Assembly (NCBI GenBank): GCA_030646565.1
Contig: JAUSLA010000050.1
Location: forward strand, 1 to 22,652
Direction of reading: 5' to 3'
DNA length: 22,652 nucleotides
Origin: a bacterium
GTDB lineage: Bacteria; Patescibacteriota; Minisyncoccia; Minisyncoccales; RBG-13-42-11
The translations under genes and the position numbers were made by a program. Positions 1 to 7,859 of this stretch are shown here, one piece after another (the stretch's first letter is position 1; each line of letters begins with the position of its first letter). Under the pieces are notes generated by a model. It did not search any database. It was not told the DNA's origin and saw only the letters and a program-made list of their open reading frames with translations.

Positions 1-309
1 ATTGCTCGTCCCGCCTCCTTACTTTAGGAGATAAATCATATACCGAGTCCCGCCAGTCGAAGAGCATTTGCTCTTCTCCACCCTTCATTATGATTCGGGT
101 GCGGGACGAAGGTGAAGAAGAGAACGAAGTTCTCTTCGCCATTAGTAGTGGGCGGGACTGCGCAGTGCACCCCTCATAATTCTGCCTCGCTTGCCTTAAA
201 AATGCAACAAGAACAATTCTCCTTACGTTTCCGAAGTTTACTCTGAAAATTTGTTGCCTCGCTCATATAAGCAGCTACATTTATTATTAATTAACAATAA
301 GGCGCTTCT
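1..309. repeat. Gene-free leader upstream of rpoB with hairpin repeats
   Basis: No convincing gene lies here. Positions 56-79 hold a hairpin with arms GAAGAGCA and TGCTCTTC, followed by a TCTCCACCCTTC tail. Positions 114-140 hold a copy in opposite orientation with arms GAAGAGAAC and GTTCTCTTC around a GAA loop. Both belong to the dispersed palindrome family seen at 12508, 16913, 17018, 17055, 17150 and 21736. Positions 44-54 resemble the start of the CGAGTCC-type hairpin module at 16943, and 157-166 is a perfect 10-bp palindrome (ACTGCGCAGT). Positions 180-309 are AT-rich and should hold the rpoB promoter. A TATAAG at about 265 is a possible -10 box, but its -35 match is poor. Confidence 0.7.
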
Positions 310-3300
310 ATGCAGAAAATGCCGGTTAAAAATTTTGGGAAGGCAAAAGTTTCTCTGCCCGTCCCTTATTTATTGGCTGTCCAAAAAGACAACTGGAAAA
401 CTTTTTGGGAAAAAGACCTGAAAGAATTATTTCAGGAGGTTTCTCCCATAAAGGATTACTCCGGCAAAGAACTGGAGCTTTGGTTTTTGGATTATAAATT
501 AGACAACCCAAAATACAAGACAGATTTGGAGGCAAAAGAAAACAACGATTCTTACGAGGCGACAATAAGGGTCAGGACAAAGCTGGTTAATCTTAAAACC
601 AAAGAGATTAAAGAACAGGAGGTTTTTTTAACTGATTTTCCCCTAATGACAGAGAGGGGGACTTTTATTGTTAACGGAGTGGAAAGAGTCGCTATCTCGC
701 AATTAATCCGTTCGCCGGGAGCTTTTTTCACCGCCCAAAATATTCAGGGAAGAAATTGTTTTGGGGCAAAAATTATTCCTAATCGGGGCGCTTGGCTGGA
801 ATTTGAAACAGAGGCCTCCGGATTCATCGGGGTCAAAATTGACCGCAAAAGAAAAGTGGCGGCAACCGCTATTTTGCGGGCTTTTGGCTTTGACAGCGAC
901 CAGAAGCTTCGCGAACTTTTTCAGGATGTAGATAAAGGAGAAATCAAATTTATTGAAGAGACGCTCAAAAAAGACCCGACCCATAATCAGGCAGAAGCTC
1001 TTATCGAGGTTTACCAGAGATTGAGGCCCGGGGACTTGGCCACCCCAGACACCGCCAGAGAGCTTATTGAGAATATGTTTTTTAATTTTGAAAGATACGA
1101 TGTTTCAAAAGTCGGGAGGTGGAGGATGTGGCAGAGGCTTCCTAAATTACGAAGTACGAAGGCGGAGAAATCTTCAAAATCTTCAGAAAGAGACGAAGTC
1201 TCTGTAAAGGACAGGGCGTTAAAGCCAGAGGATGTGGCGGAGGTTATAAAAGAAATAATCCGGCTAAATAACGATCCCGAGGCAAAGCCGGACCAAATTG
1301 ACCATTTGGGAAATAGAAGAGTAAGAACTTTAAATGAATTGCTGATTAACAGGTTGAGGGTGGGATTGATGAGGATGGATAGAATTATCAAAGACAGAAT
1401 GTCTACTTTGGATATTCATACTTTGGCTCCGGTTCAGCTGATAAACCCCAGGCCTTTTATGGCGGTGGTGAAAGAGTTTTTTACCTCAAGCCAGATGTCC
1501 CAGTTTATGGACAATGAAAACCCTTTAGCTGAAGTTGAGCATAAAAGAAGATTATCGGCAACGGGTCCCGGAGGGCTCGCCAGAGAAAGGGCAGGGTTTG
1601 AGGTGAGGGATGTTCAGCCATCTCATTACGGCAGAATTTGCCCCATCCAAACTCCAGAAGGAGCTAATATCGGATTGGTTGGCCACTTGGCTTCTTTTGC
1701 AAAAGTTAATCCTTACGGCTTTTTAGAAACGCCTTATTTCAAAGTAGAAAAAGGAAAAATCACTTCGGAAGTTCATTACCTCAACGCTTACGAAGAAGAA
1801 CAATATAACATTGCTTCAGGAGCCATAGCTGTTGACGAAAAGGGATTTATCGTCAATCAAAAAGTTGAGGCCAGAATCAAAGGAGAACCCGGAGAAATTG
1901 AAAAAGATAAAATTGATTTTATTGACGTTTCTGCCGAGCAGTGCATATCTATTGCCACTTCTTGCATTCCTTTCTTACAGAATGACGATGCTAATCGCGC
2001 CTTGATGGGTTCAAATATGCAGAGGCAGGCTGTGCCCTTGCTTAATCCTGAACCGCCCGTGGTCTCTACCGGCGTTGAAGAAATAGTGGCAAGGGATTCG
2101 GGGCAAGTCATACTGGCTGAAGAAGACGGAATAGTTATTGAGGTGGACGCAAAACATATTGCGATAAAGCCTAAAGGCAAAAGTCTAAAGTTAAAAGTTT
2201 ATAATTTGAGGACATTTATCAGGACTAATCAATATACTTGCTTTCACCAAAAACCAATTGTCAAAAAAGGACAGGCTGTAAAAAAGGGAGATGTTTTGAC
2301 TGACGGAGGAGCTATTTCCAATGGCTGTTTGGCTTTGGGTCAAAATGTTTTGGCGGCGTTCCTTCTCTGGCGGGGACACAACTTTGAAGATGCGATTATT
2401 CTTTCCGAAAGATTGGTGAAAGACGATATTTATACTTCAATCCATATTGAAAGTTTTTCTTGCGATGTGAGGGAAACAAAATTAGGGCCCGAACTTACGA
2501 CTTCCGATATTCCAAACGTTTCGGAAGAAAAATTAAAGGATTTGGATGAGGAAGGAATTATCAGGGTTGGAGCAGAGGTGTGGCCGAACGATATTTTGGT
2601 CGGAAAAATTTCTCCTAAAGGAGAAGCTGACCTTACCGCAGAAGAAAGATTATTGAGGGCGATTTTTGGAGAAAAAGCAAGGGAAGTAAAAGACACTTCC
2701 TTACTGATGGAGCACGGAAAAAAGGGAAGGGTGATCGGGGTAAAAATATTTTCGCGGGAAACCGAACACAGATTGGAGCCGGGCGTGCTCAAAAAAATTG
2801 AGGTGACAATAGCCCAAATTAGAAAAATTAATGCCGGAGACAAGTTAGCCGGCCGGCATGGAAACAAAGGCGTTGTTTCTAAAGTTCTGCCTGTTGAGGA
2901 AATGCCGTTTATGGAAGACGGGACGCCGGTTGATATTATTTTAAATCCCATCAGCGTCGCTTCAAGGATGAATATCGGCCAGATATTGGAAACCCATTTG
3001 GGTTTTGCGGCAAAGAAATTAGGGTACCAGGCCGTTACTCCTTCTTTGGCCGGGGCAACAGAAAAGGACATTAAAAAAGAATTGAAAGCCGCGGGGCTGC
3101 CGGAAGACGGGAAGATTGTTTTATATGACGGGAAAACAGGCCTTCCTTTTCCGGAAAAAGTCACTGTGGGGAATATGTATATGATGAAGCTGATTCATAT
3201 GGTTGAAGATAAAATCCATATGAGGAGTATTGGTCCTTATTCTTTGATTACCCAGCAGCCCTTGGGTGGAAAGGCCCAGTTTGGCGGTCAGAGATTTGGC

Positions 3301-3519
3301 GAAATGGAGGTTTGGGCGCTGGAGGGTTATGGAGCAGCTTACACTCTTCAGGAGATGCTTACAATTAAATCAGACGATGTACCCGGCAGAGCGGCTACAT
3401 ACGAAGCAATCTTAAAAGGAGAGGAAATTAGAAGTCCGAACATTCCCGCCTCGTTTAATCTGCTGGTGGCGGAATTGAAATCATTAGGGCTTAATGTGGA
3501 AGTGAAGGAGAAACTTTAA
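310..3519 (+). CDS. rpoB: DNA-directed RNA polymerase subunit beta
   Basis: Beta subunit of the core RNA polymerase, which forms half of the catalytic cleft with beta'. Recognised by full-length colinearity with bacterial RpoB. The rifampicin-pocket segment has D401, H411 and S416, equivalent to E. coli D516, H526 and S531. The block following it (ATGPGGL, then RERAGFEVRD) is present, as are GDKLAGRHGNKG, PVDIILNP and the C-terminal QQPLGGKAQFGGQRFGEMEV. At 1069 aa it is compact compared with E. coli (1342 aa). The chosen ATG has an AAGG eight bases upstream; a second ATG three codons later is possible. It is followed by rpoC after 142 bp, the usual order. Residues 281-301 form a Ser/Lys/Glu-rich insert encoded by hairpin-repeat-like DNA (see separate entry). 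Residues 622-627 are encoded by a 19-nt sequence that recurs in rpoC. Confidence 0.98.
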   Translation: MQKMPVKNFGKAKVSLPVPYLLAVQKDNWKTFWEKDLKELFQEVSPIKDYSGKELELWFLDYKLDNPKYKTDLEAKENNDSYEATIRVRTKLVNLKTKEIKEQEVFLTDFPLMTERGTFIVNGVERVAISQLIRSPGAFFTAQNIQGRNCFGAKIIPNRGAWLEFETEASGFIGVKIDRKRKVAATAILRAFGFDSDQKLRELFQDVDKGEIKFIEETLKKDPTHNQAEALIEVYQRLRPGDLATPDTARELIENMFFNFERYDVSKVGRWRMWQRLPKLRSTKAEKSSKSSERDEVSVKDRALKPEDVAEVIKEIIRLNNDPEAKPDQIDHLGNRRVRTLNELLINRLRVGLMRMDRIIKDRMSTLDIHTLAPVQLINPRPFMAVVKEFFTSSQMSQFMDNENPLAEVEHKRRLSATGPGGLARERAGFEVRDVQPSHYGRICPIQTPEGANIGLVGHLASFAKVNPYGFLETPYFKVEKGKITSEVHYLNAYEEEQYNIASGAIAVDEKGFIVNQKVEARIKGEPGEIEKDKIDFIDVSAEQCISIATSCIPFLQNDDANRALMGSNMQRQAVPLLNPEPPVVSTGVEEIVARDSGQVILAEEDGIVIEVDAKHIAIKPKGKSLKLKVYNLRTFIRTNQYTCFHQKPIVKKGQAVKKGDVLTDGGAISNGCLALGQNVLAAFLLWRGHNFEDAIILSERLVKDDIYTSIHIESFSCDVRETKLGPELTTSDIPNVSEEKLKDLDEEGIIRVGAEVWPNDILVGKISPKGEADLTAEERLLRAIFGEKAREVKDTSLLMEHGKKGRVIGVKIFSRETEHRLEPGVLKKIEVTIAQIRKINAGDKLAGRHGNKGVVSKVLPVEEMPFMEDGTPVDIILNPISVASRMNIGQILETHLGFAAKKLGYQAVTPSLAGATEKDIKKELKAAGLPEDGKIVLYDGKTGLPFPEKVTVGNMYMMKLIHMVEDKIHMRSIGPYSLITQQPLGGKAQFGGQRFGEMEVWALEGYGAAYTLQEMLTIKSDDVPGRAATYEAILKGEEIRSPNIPASFNLLVAELKSLGLNVEVKEKL
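1143..1203 (+). repeat. Repeat-derived in-frame insert in rpoB
   Basis: Within rpoB, 1189-1203 form a hairpin with arms AGAGAC and GTCTCT around a GAA loop. This is the same architecture and loop as the dispersed palindrome at 114, 16913 and 17150. Just upstream, 1147-1160 contain TACGAAGTACGAAG, the complement of a TTCGTA-rich pattern that resembles the rpoB-rpoC spacer. The stretch encodes residues about 281-301, rich in Ser, Lys and Glu. It lies between the conserved VGR...RL segment and the DHLGNRR block, where E. coli RpoB has only a short linker. Insertion of repeat DNA is an inference from composition and structure. Confidence 0.55.
2172..2190 (+). repeat. 19-nt sequence shared between rpoB and rpoC
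   Basis: This 19-nt stretch of rpoB differs at one base from 6790-6808 in rpoC, and both are read in the same frame (K-G-K/E-S-L-K). In rpoC it is part of a 21-bp tandem repeat. It may be a dispersed simple repeat that tolerates translation. Chance is less likely given the length and frame agreement, but cannot be excluded. Confidence 0.45.
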
Positions 3520-3585
3520 GGAAATTAAAAATTAGAAATTTGTGCAACATGGAATGTTAAACATTTGGATATACGAAAACGTATT

Positions 3586-3654
3586 CGTATATTCGTATAA
3601 AATTCGTAATTCGTAGAGAATCCCGTATATTCGTATAAAATTCGTAATTCGTAG
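3586..3654. repeat. 31-bp direct repeat in the rpoB-rpoC spacer
   Basis: Two identical 31-bp copies occupy 3586-3616 and 3624-3654, separated by 7 bp. Each is built from ATTCGTA words (TATTCGTATAAAATTCGTAA). They end 7 bp before the rpoC start codon, so they form the immediate upstream region of rpoC. There is no Shine-Dalgarno sequence in them. Only two copies exist and there is no cas gene, so this is not a CRISPR array. Confidence 0.85.
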
Positions 3655-3661
3655 CTAATTT

Positions 3662-6600
3662 ATGCGTGTACAAGACATAGAAGCAATCAGAATAAAGCTT
3701 GCCTCGCCCGAGGATATTTTAGGCTGGTCCCGCGGCGAAGTCCAAAAATCTGAAACCATAAATTACCGGACTCAAAGGCCGGAAAAAGACGGGCTGTTTT
3801 GCGAAAAGATTTTTGGTCCCACTAAGGATTTTGAATGTTATTGCGGGAAATATAAAAGAATCAGGTATAAGGGAGTAGTTTGCGACAGATGCGGGGTGGA
3901 GGTGACGAAAGCCCAAGTAAGAAGAGAAAGAATTGGTCATATAAAACTGGCCACCCCTTGCTCTCATATCTGGTTTTTGAGAGGAATTCCCTCAAGGTTG
4001 GGTATGGTTTTGGATTTGCCTATGCAGCAATTGGAAAAAGTGATTTATTTTGCGGCTTACATTGTTATCAGCGTGAATGAAGACGCGAGGAAAAAAGTGC
4101 TGGAGGAAATTGAGAAAGAATACAAAGCAAAGCTAAAAGTTCTTGTTCCAGCCAAAACTTCCGTCCCGATTGCAAGAGGGACTACGGTGGGCAAGGAAAA
4201 CCCCGCTTTCGTCAAGGCTTCGGTGGGCAAGGAAAAGCAAAAAACCGGAAAGATTAATATAGGTGAGCTGAATGCGGCGCGAAATGCGGCAAAAGAAGAA
4301 CTTTTAAATTTAAAACCGTCAAAAATTTTATCAGAAACGGAATATCATCGTCTTTCTCTGAAATACGGGGAAGTTTTTACAGCGGGAACCGGAGCAGAAG
4401 TATTAAGAAAGACATTAGAGAAAATTGACATTAAAAAACAAATAGACAAATTAAAAGAAGAGGCAATAACAGTTCAGCCGGCCCAAAAAAGAAAAATACT
4501 GACGAGATTGCGGATGCTCCAGGGAATGCAAAAAGTGGGAATTAAGCCGGAATGGATGTTTCTAACGGTTTTGTCGGTGCTTCCTCCCGATTTAAGGCCG
4601 ATGGTCCAGCTGGATGGCGGAAGATACGCTTCTTCGGATTTGAACGATCTCTATCGCAGGGTTATCAACAGAAACAACCGGCTTAAATATCTTTTAGAAA
4701 TAGGCGCGCCGGAAGTTATTGTCAGGAACGAGAAAAGAATGCTCCAGGAAGCGGTTGACGCTTTAATTGACAACGGAATGAGAAAGGGAACCACAACCAC
4801 GGCCACTACCGGCGGAAAGCGGCTTTTAAAATCATTGGCTGATATATTAAAAGGCAAACAGGGCAGATTTAGGCAAAACCTCCTGGGAAAAAGAGTTGAT
4901 TATTCCGGCAGGTCGGTAATTGTTGTGGGGCCTGACTTGAAATTTGATCAAGTGGGCTTGCCAAAGAAAATGGCTTTGGAACTTTTCAAACCATTTGTCA
5001 TTAAAAGGATTTTAGACAAAGAATTGGCCTACAATGTAAGGGGCGCTTCAAGGTTGATCGAGGAAGAGACTGATGAGGTTTGGGCGATTTTAGAAGAAGT
5101 GGTTAAAGAGAAGCTGATTTTATTAAATAGGGCCCCCACTCTTCATCGTTTGGGCATACAGGCGTTCTACCCTTTGTTAATTGAGGGAGAAGTAATTCAG
5201 CTTCATCCCTTGGCGTGCAAGGCATTTAACGCTGATTTCGACGGCGACCAAATGGCTGTCCACGTGCCTCTATCCGATATGGCTCAAAAAGAAGCCAGAG
5301 AAATAATGTTGTCTTCTCTTAATTTTTTAAAGCCGGCCACCGGGCTGCCGGTTGTGACTCCTTATCAGGATGCCGCCTTGGGATGTTTCTGGCTTACCAG
5401 GTTAAAAGAGGGGGCTAAAGGAGAAGGAAAAATTTTCGGCTCTTCTGAAGAAGCGTTATTAGCCATTGAGTTTGGAGACGTTTACATTAAAGCAAAAATT
5501 AAGGTAAGGATTAAGGTCAAAGAAGATTCCTTCTTTTCCACCTCAGCTAAAGCTTCGGTAGATGAACTGGTGGAAACCAGCGCGGGAAGGATTATTTTTA
5601 ACAGCTCTCTGCCCAATGACTATCCTTTCCAAAATTCCGAAATAAAATCAAAGGATTTGGAAAAAATGGTAAGCGATATCTACGGAAAATACCCGATAGA
5701 AAAAGTAAAAGAAACTTTAGACGCAATAAAAGAAATTGGATTCGAGTATAGCACGTTCTCGGGCGTTTCTTGGGGAATGGATGATTTGATTATCCCGCCG
5801 CAAAAAGGAAAAATTATGGCTGAAGCGGAAAAAGAAATAGAAAAAATAACGGAGCACTTCAAAAGAGGATTATTATCCAAAGAGGAGAAATCCAACCGGG
5901 TGATTGAGATATGGAACAGGGTAAAAACAGAGATTGAGATTTTGGTTCCGAAAACCTTGCCGAAAGACGGCTCCGTCTTTCAGATTATTGAGTCGGGAGC
6001 TAAGGGTTCTTGGTCTCAACCCGTTCAAATGGCGGGAATGAAGGGTTTGGTGATCAATCCCGCGGGCCAAATTATTGAATTGCCGGTAAAAAGTTCTTTC
6101 AAGGAGGGGCTGGCTGTATTGGAATATTTTATTTCCACCCATGGCGCCAGAAAAGGAACAGCCGACACTGCCCTAAGAACATCTACCGCAGGCTACCTTA
6201 CAAGAAGACTGGTGGATGTCGCTCATGACGTAGTAACCACTGAAGAGGATTGCGGGGATGAAGAAGGAAAAATTATTTTCAGAAAAGAAGCAGACGATAT
6301 CGGCCAGAATTTTGTTTACAAGATATTGGGCAGAGTGGCTATGGAAAAAGTCCAAAGTCCAAATTCTAAAGATACGATTGTTAAAAGCGGTGAAGTTATT
6401 GACTGGAAAATAGCGGATGAAATAGTAAAAGCCAAAATTGAAAAAGTAAAAGTTAGGAGTATTTTGAGCTGTAAAACAATGAGAGGGGTCTGCCAAAAAT
6501 GCTATGGCTGGGATTTGGGAAGCAATAAATTGGTAAAATTAGGGGAAGCAGTGGGCATTGTTGCCGCCCAGTCAATCGGGGAGCCGGGCACCCAATTAAC

Positions 6601-7381
6601 AATGAGAACCTTCCATACGGGAGGAGTGGCTGGCGGAGATATTACTTTCGGTCTTCCCAGGGTTCAGGAGGTCTTTGAAGCAAGAGTCCCGGGCGGGAAA
6701 GCGGAAATTGCCATTGCTGATGGAAAAGTTTTAGAAATTACGCCAGAGAGAATTATAAGGGTTAAGGCAAAAGGCGAAAATCTAAAGTCTAAAGGCGAAA
6801 GTCTAAAGGCTAAAGGCGAGATGGAAAAAGGGGAAATCTCGGAATATAAGATTCCTGTAAAAACCGCAATTTTAGTTGCGGTTGGTCAAGATGTTAAGGC
6901 GGGCCAGCCGCTTTGCGAAGGAAGCTTAGATCTGAAAGATTTATTTAGATTGGTTGGGAAAGATGAAACCCAGCGCTATATCGTTAAAGAAATTCAAAAA
7001 ATCTATGTTTCTCAGGGCGCTTTAATTCACGACAAGCACATTGAGGTAATTTGCTGCCAGATGTTTTCTCGTTTGCGAATTAAAGACTCCGGCGATTCTA
7101 AATTTTCTTCAGGGGAAATTATAGAAAAATCAATCTTTTTGGAAGAAAACGCAAGATTGAAAAAAGAAAATAAAAAACCGGCCAAAGAAGTTCAAATTTT
7201 ACTTGGCATTTCCAGAGTGTCTTTGACGACCGACAGCTTCCTTTCGTCTGCTTCTTTCCAAGAAACATCCCGCGTTCTTATCAAGGGAGCTTTGGAGGGC
7301 AAAGAAGACAGACTTCGAGGTCTCAAAGAGAATGTGATTATCGGTAAACTCATTCCTGTGGGCACAGGGTTTAGGAAGTAA
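3662..7381 (+). CDS. rpoC: DNA-directed RNA polymerase subunit beta'
   Basis: Beta' subunit, carrying the catalytic magnesium site of RNA polymerase. The catalytic NADFDGD is at residues 523-529. The N-terminal zinc site uses C59, C61, C74 and C77. The second zinc site uses C864, C937, C944 and C947. The bridge-helix/trigger-loop region with AAQSIGEPGTQLTMRTFHTG is intact. The length of 1239 aa fits compact bacterial RpoC. The start is the ATG before R-V-Q-D-I-E-A-I, matching the family N-terminus. Three low-complexity inserts correspond to repeat-like DNA: residues 174-190, about 620-635, and 1037-1050. They fall in variable loops and leave the catalytic motifs untouched. Immediately after the TAA, in the same frame, lies a remnant of an HTH gene. 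Confidence 0.98.
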   Translation: MRVQDIEAIRIKLASPEDILGWSRGEVQKSETINYRTQRPEKDGLFCEKIFGPTKDFECYCGKYKRIRYKGVVCDRCGVEVTKAQVRRERIGHIKLATPCSHIWFLRGIPSRLGMVLDLPMQQLEKVIYFAAYIVISVNEDARKKVLEEIEKEYKAKLKVLVPAKTSVPIARGTTVGKENPAFVKASVGKEKQKTGKINIGELNAARNAAKEELLNLKPSKILSETEYHRLSLKYGEVFTAGTGAEVLRKTLEKIDIKKQIDKLKEEAITVQPAQKRKILTRLRMLQGMQKVGIKPEWMFLTVLSVLPPDLRPMVQLDGGRYASSDLNDLYRRVINRNNRLKYLLEIGAPEVIVRNEKRMLQEAVDALIDNGMRKGTTTTATTGGKRLLKSLADILKGKQGRFRQNLLGKRVDYSGRSVIVVGPDLKFDQVGLPKKMALELFKPFVIKRILDKELAYNVRGASRLIEEETDEVWAILEEVVKEKLILLNRAPTLHRLGIQAFYPLLIEGEVIQLHPLACKAFNADFDGDQMAVHVPLSDMAQKEAREIMLSSLNFLKPATGLPVVTPYQDAALGCFWLTRLKEGAKGEGKIFGSSEEALLAIEFGDVYIKAKIKVRIKVKEDSFFSTSAKASVDELVETSAGRIIFNSSLPNDYPFQNSEIKSKDLEKMVSDIYGKYPIEKVKETLDAIKEIGFEYSTFSGVSWGMDDLIIPPQKGKIMAEAEKEIEKITEHFKRGLLSKEEKSNRVIEIWNRVKTEIEILVPKTLPKDGSVFQIIESGAKGSWSQPVQMAGMKGLVINPAGQIIELPVKSSFKEGLAVLEYFISTHGARKGTADTALRTSTAGYLTRRLVDVAHDVVTTEEDCGDEEGKIIFRKEADDIGQNFVYKILGRVAMEKVQSPNSKDTIVKSGEVIDWKIADEIVKAKIEKVKVRSILSCKTMRGVCQKCYGWDLGSNKLVKLGEAVGIVAAQSIGEPGTQLTMRTFHTGGVAGGDITFGLPRVQEVFEARVPGGKAEIAIADGKVLEITPERIIRVKAKGENLKSKGESLKAKGEMEKGEISEYKIPVKTAILVAVGQDVKAGQPLCEGSLDLKDLFRLVGKDETQRYIVKEIQKIYVSQGALIHDKHIEVICCQMFSRLRIKDSGDSKFSSGEIIEKSIFLEENARLKKENKKPAKEVQILLGISRVSLTTDSFLSSASFQETSRVLIKGALEGKEDRLRGLKENVIIGKLIPVGTGFRK
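4182..4231 (+). repeat. Composite dispersed-repeat copy inside rpoC (insert 1)
   Basis: These 50 nt align block by block with intergenic DNA at 12359-12403. Both have CTACGG, then GGGCAAG, then CCCGC, then GCTTCGGTGG followed by a purine and CAAG. Within rpoC the two halves give the duplicated peptides TVGKE (175-179) and SVGKE (187-191). The segment sits between the AKLKVL helix and the conserved AKEELLNLKPSKIL region. It looks like an in-frame relic of a mobile or dispersed repeat. Confidence 0.6.
5527..5562 (+). repeat. Dispersed-repeat fragment inside rpoC (insert 2)
   Basis: Positions 5546-5559 (GCTAAAGCTTCGGT) are identical over 14 nt to intergenic 12383-12396. The preceding TTCTTTTCCACC resembles the tail of the palindrome module at 16982-16993. 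The encoded residues 624-635 (FFSTSAKASVDE) lie just before the conserved ETSAGRIIFN segment. In both rpoC inserts the shared core is read as K-A-S-V. Confidence 0.5.
6770..6811 (+). repeat. 21-bp tandem repeat inside rpoC (insert 3)
   Basis: Two 21-bp units (6770-6790 and 6791-6811) followed by a partial third unit encode the heptad K-G-E-N/S-L-K-S/A at residues 1037-1050. The repeat preserves the frame and lies in the C-terminal region after the DGKVLEITPE strand. The same core word appears in rpoB at 2172-2190. Confidence 0.8.
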
Positions 7382-7504
7382 TCGCTCGGCAAGACTCAAT
7401 CTCATATCTCAAAGGTTGAGGCGGGACAAAGGCGGGTTGATATTGTCGCGCTGAAGGAATTTGCGCGGATTTATAAAAAAGATATCAATTTTTTCTTAAA
7501 GTAA
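7382..7504 (+). pseudogene. Remnant of an XRE-family HTH regulator behind rpoC
   Basis: Reading on from the rpoC stop codon in the same frame gives about 40 codons ending in TAA at 7502-7504. They include LGKTQSHISKVEAGQRR and then DIVALKEFARIYKKDINFFL. This is the recognition helix and C-terminal half of a cro/C1-type (XRE) DNA-binding domain. The first half (start codon, helix 1 and part of helix 2) is missing, because the sequence upstream is the rpoC 3' end. It is therefore a 5'-truncated gene fragment that marks the left edge of the inserted island. XRE regulators commonly control restriction-modification genes. Whether this one served the neighbouring system is unknown. Confidence 0.75.
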
Positions 7505-7508
7505 TTTT

Positions 7509-7595
7509 GTGAATATCAAAGATGTAAAAACGGCAATTAAAATCGGTGATTTTGCGCTAAGGCAACCAAGATTTAGCACATTGTTATCGGCTTAG
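7509..7595 (+). pseudogene. Possible short ORF or gene fragment, unknown
   Basis: A GTG-started frame of 28 codons (beginning V-N-I-K-D-V-K-T-A-I) opens 4 bp after the HTH remnant and ends in TAG, overlapping the end of the convergent gene at 7592. Its position directly after a regulator remnant suggests the truncated start of a following gene. No family was recognised and it may be fortuitous. Confidence 0.2.
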
Positions 7596-7792
7596 CCGTT
7601 TTTATAAACAGCTTCTTCTATCGCCGTTTTAAAAACTGTTTCGATATCAAAAGATAAACCCCAATCTATCCCCTTACCGGCAGTATATAGCTCATCATCA
7701 TTTAATTTTCTGCCAATTCGATTGACTGCTTCGTTTTGCAAATCCTTAACTGTTACAGAAAAAATTATTTCGTCTTTTTGCTTACTGTCCAT
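7592..7792 (-). CDS. Small hypothetical protein (66 aa)
   Basis: A soluble, acidic 66-aa protein without signal peptide or membrane segment. It contains KLNDDELYTAGKGIDWGL followed by DIETVFKTAIEEAV, a pattern common in short helical hypothetical proteins. It is the last gene of a minus-strand series downstream of the restriction-modification genes, 67 bp after the preceding gene. No catalytic motif is visible. The clean composition and a sensible ATG support a real gene, but the function is unknown. Confidence 0.6.
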   Translation of the reverse strand: MDSKQKDEIIFSVTVKDLQNEAVNRIGRKLNDDELYTAGKGIDWGLSFDIETVFKTAIEEAVYKNG

Positions 7793-7859
7793 ATCTATTT
7801 TAGAATAATCTTAAAATCATTTGTGCTCGCTTCTTTTAATAATGTTCGATTTTGATTTT

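Noticed and set aside
2430..3164. 244-codon antisense frame in rpoB
   Set aside because: Low-complexity Ser/Pro/Phe-rich translation typical of the reverse of a Lys/Glu-rich gene; rpoB on the other strand is certain.
3586..3654. Possible CRISPR array in the rpoB-rpoC spacer
   Set aside because: Only two AT-rich copies with a 7-bp gap, and no spacers or cas genes.
6173..6496. Antisense frames in rpoC, ftsK, recA and RNase J
   Set aside because: All are shadows of strongly conserved genes, without motifs or ribosome binding sites.
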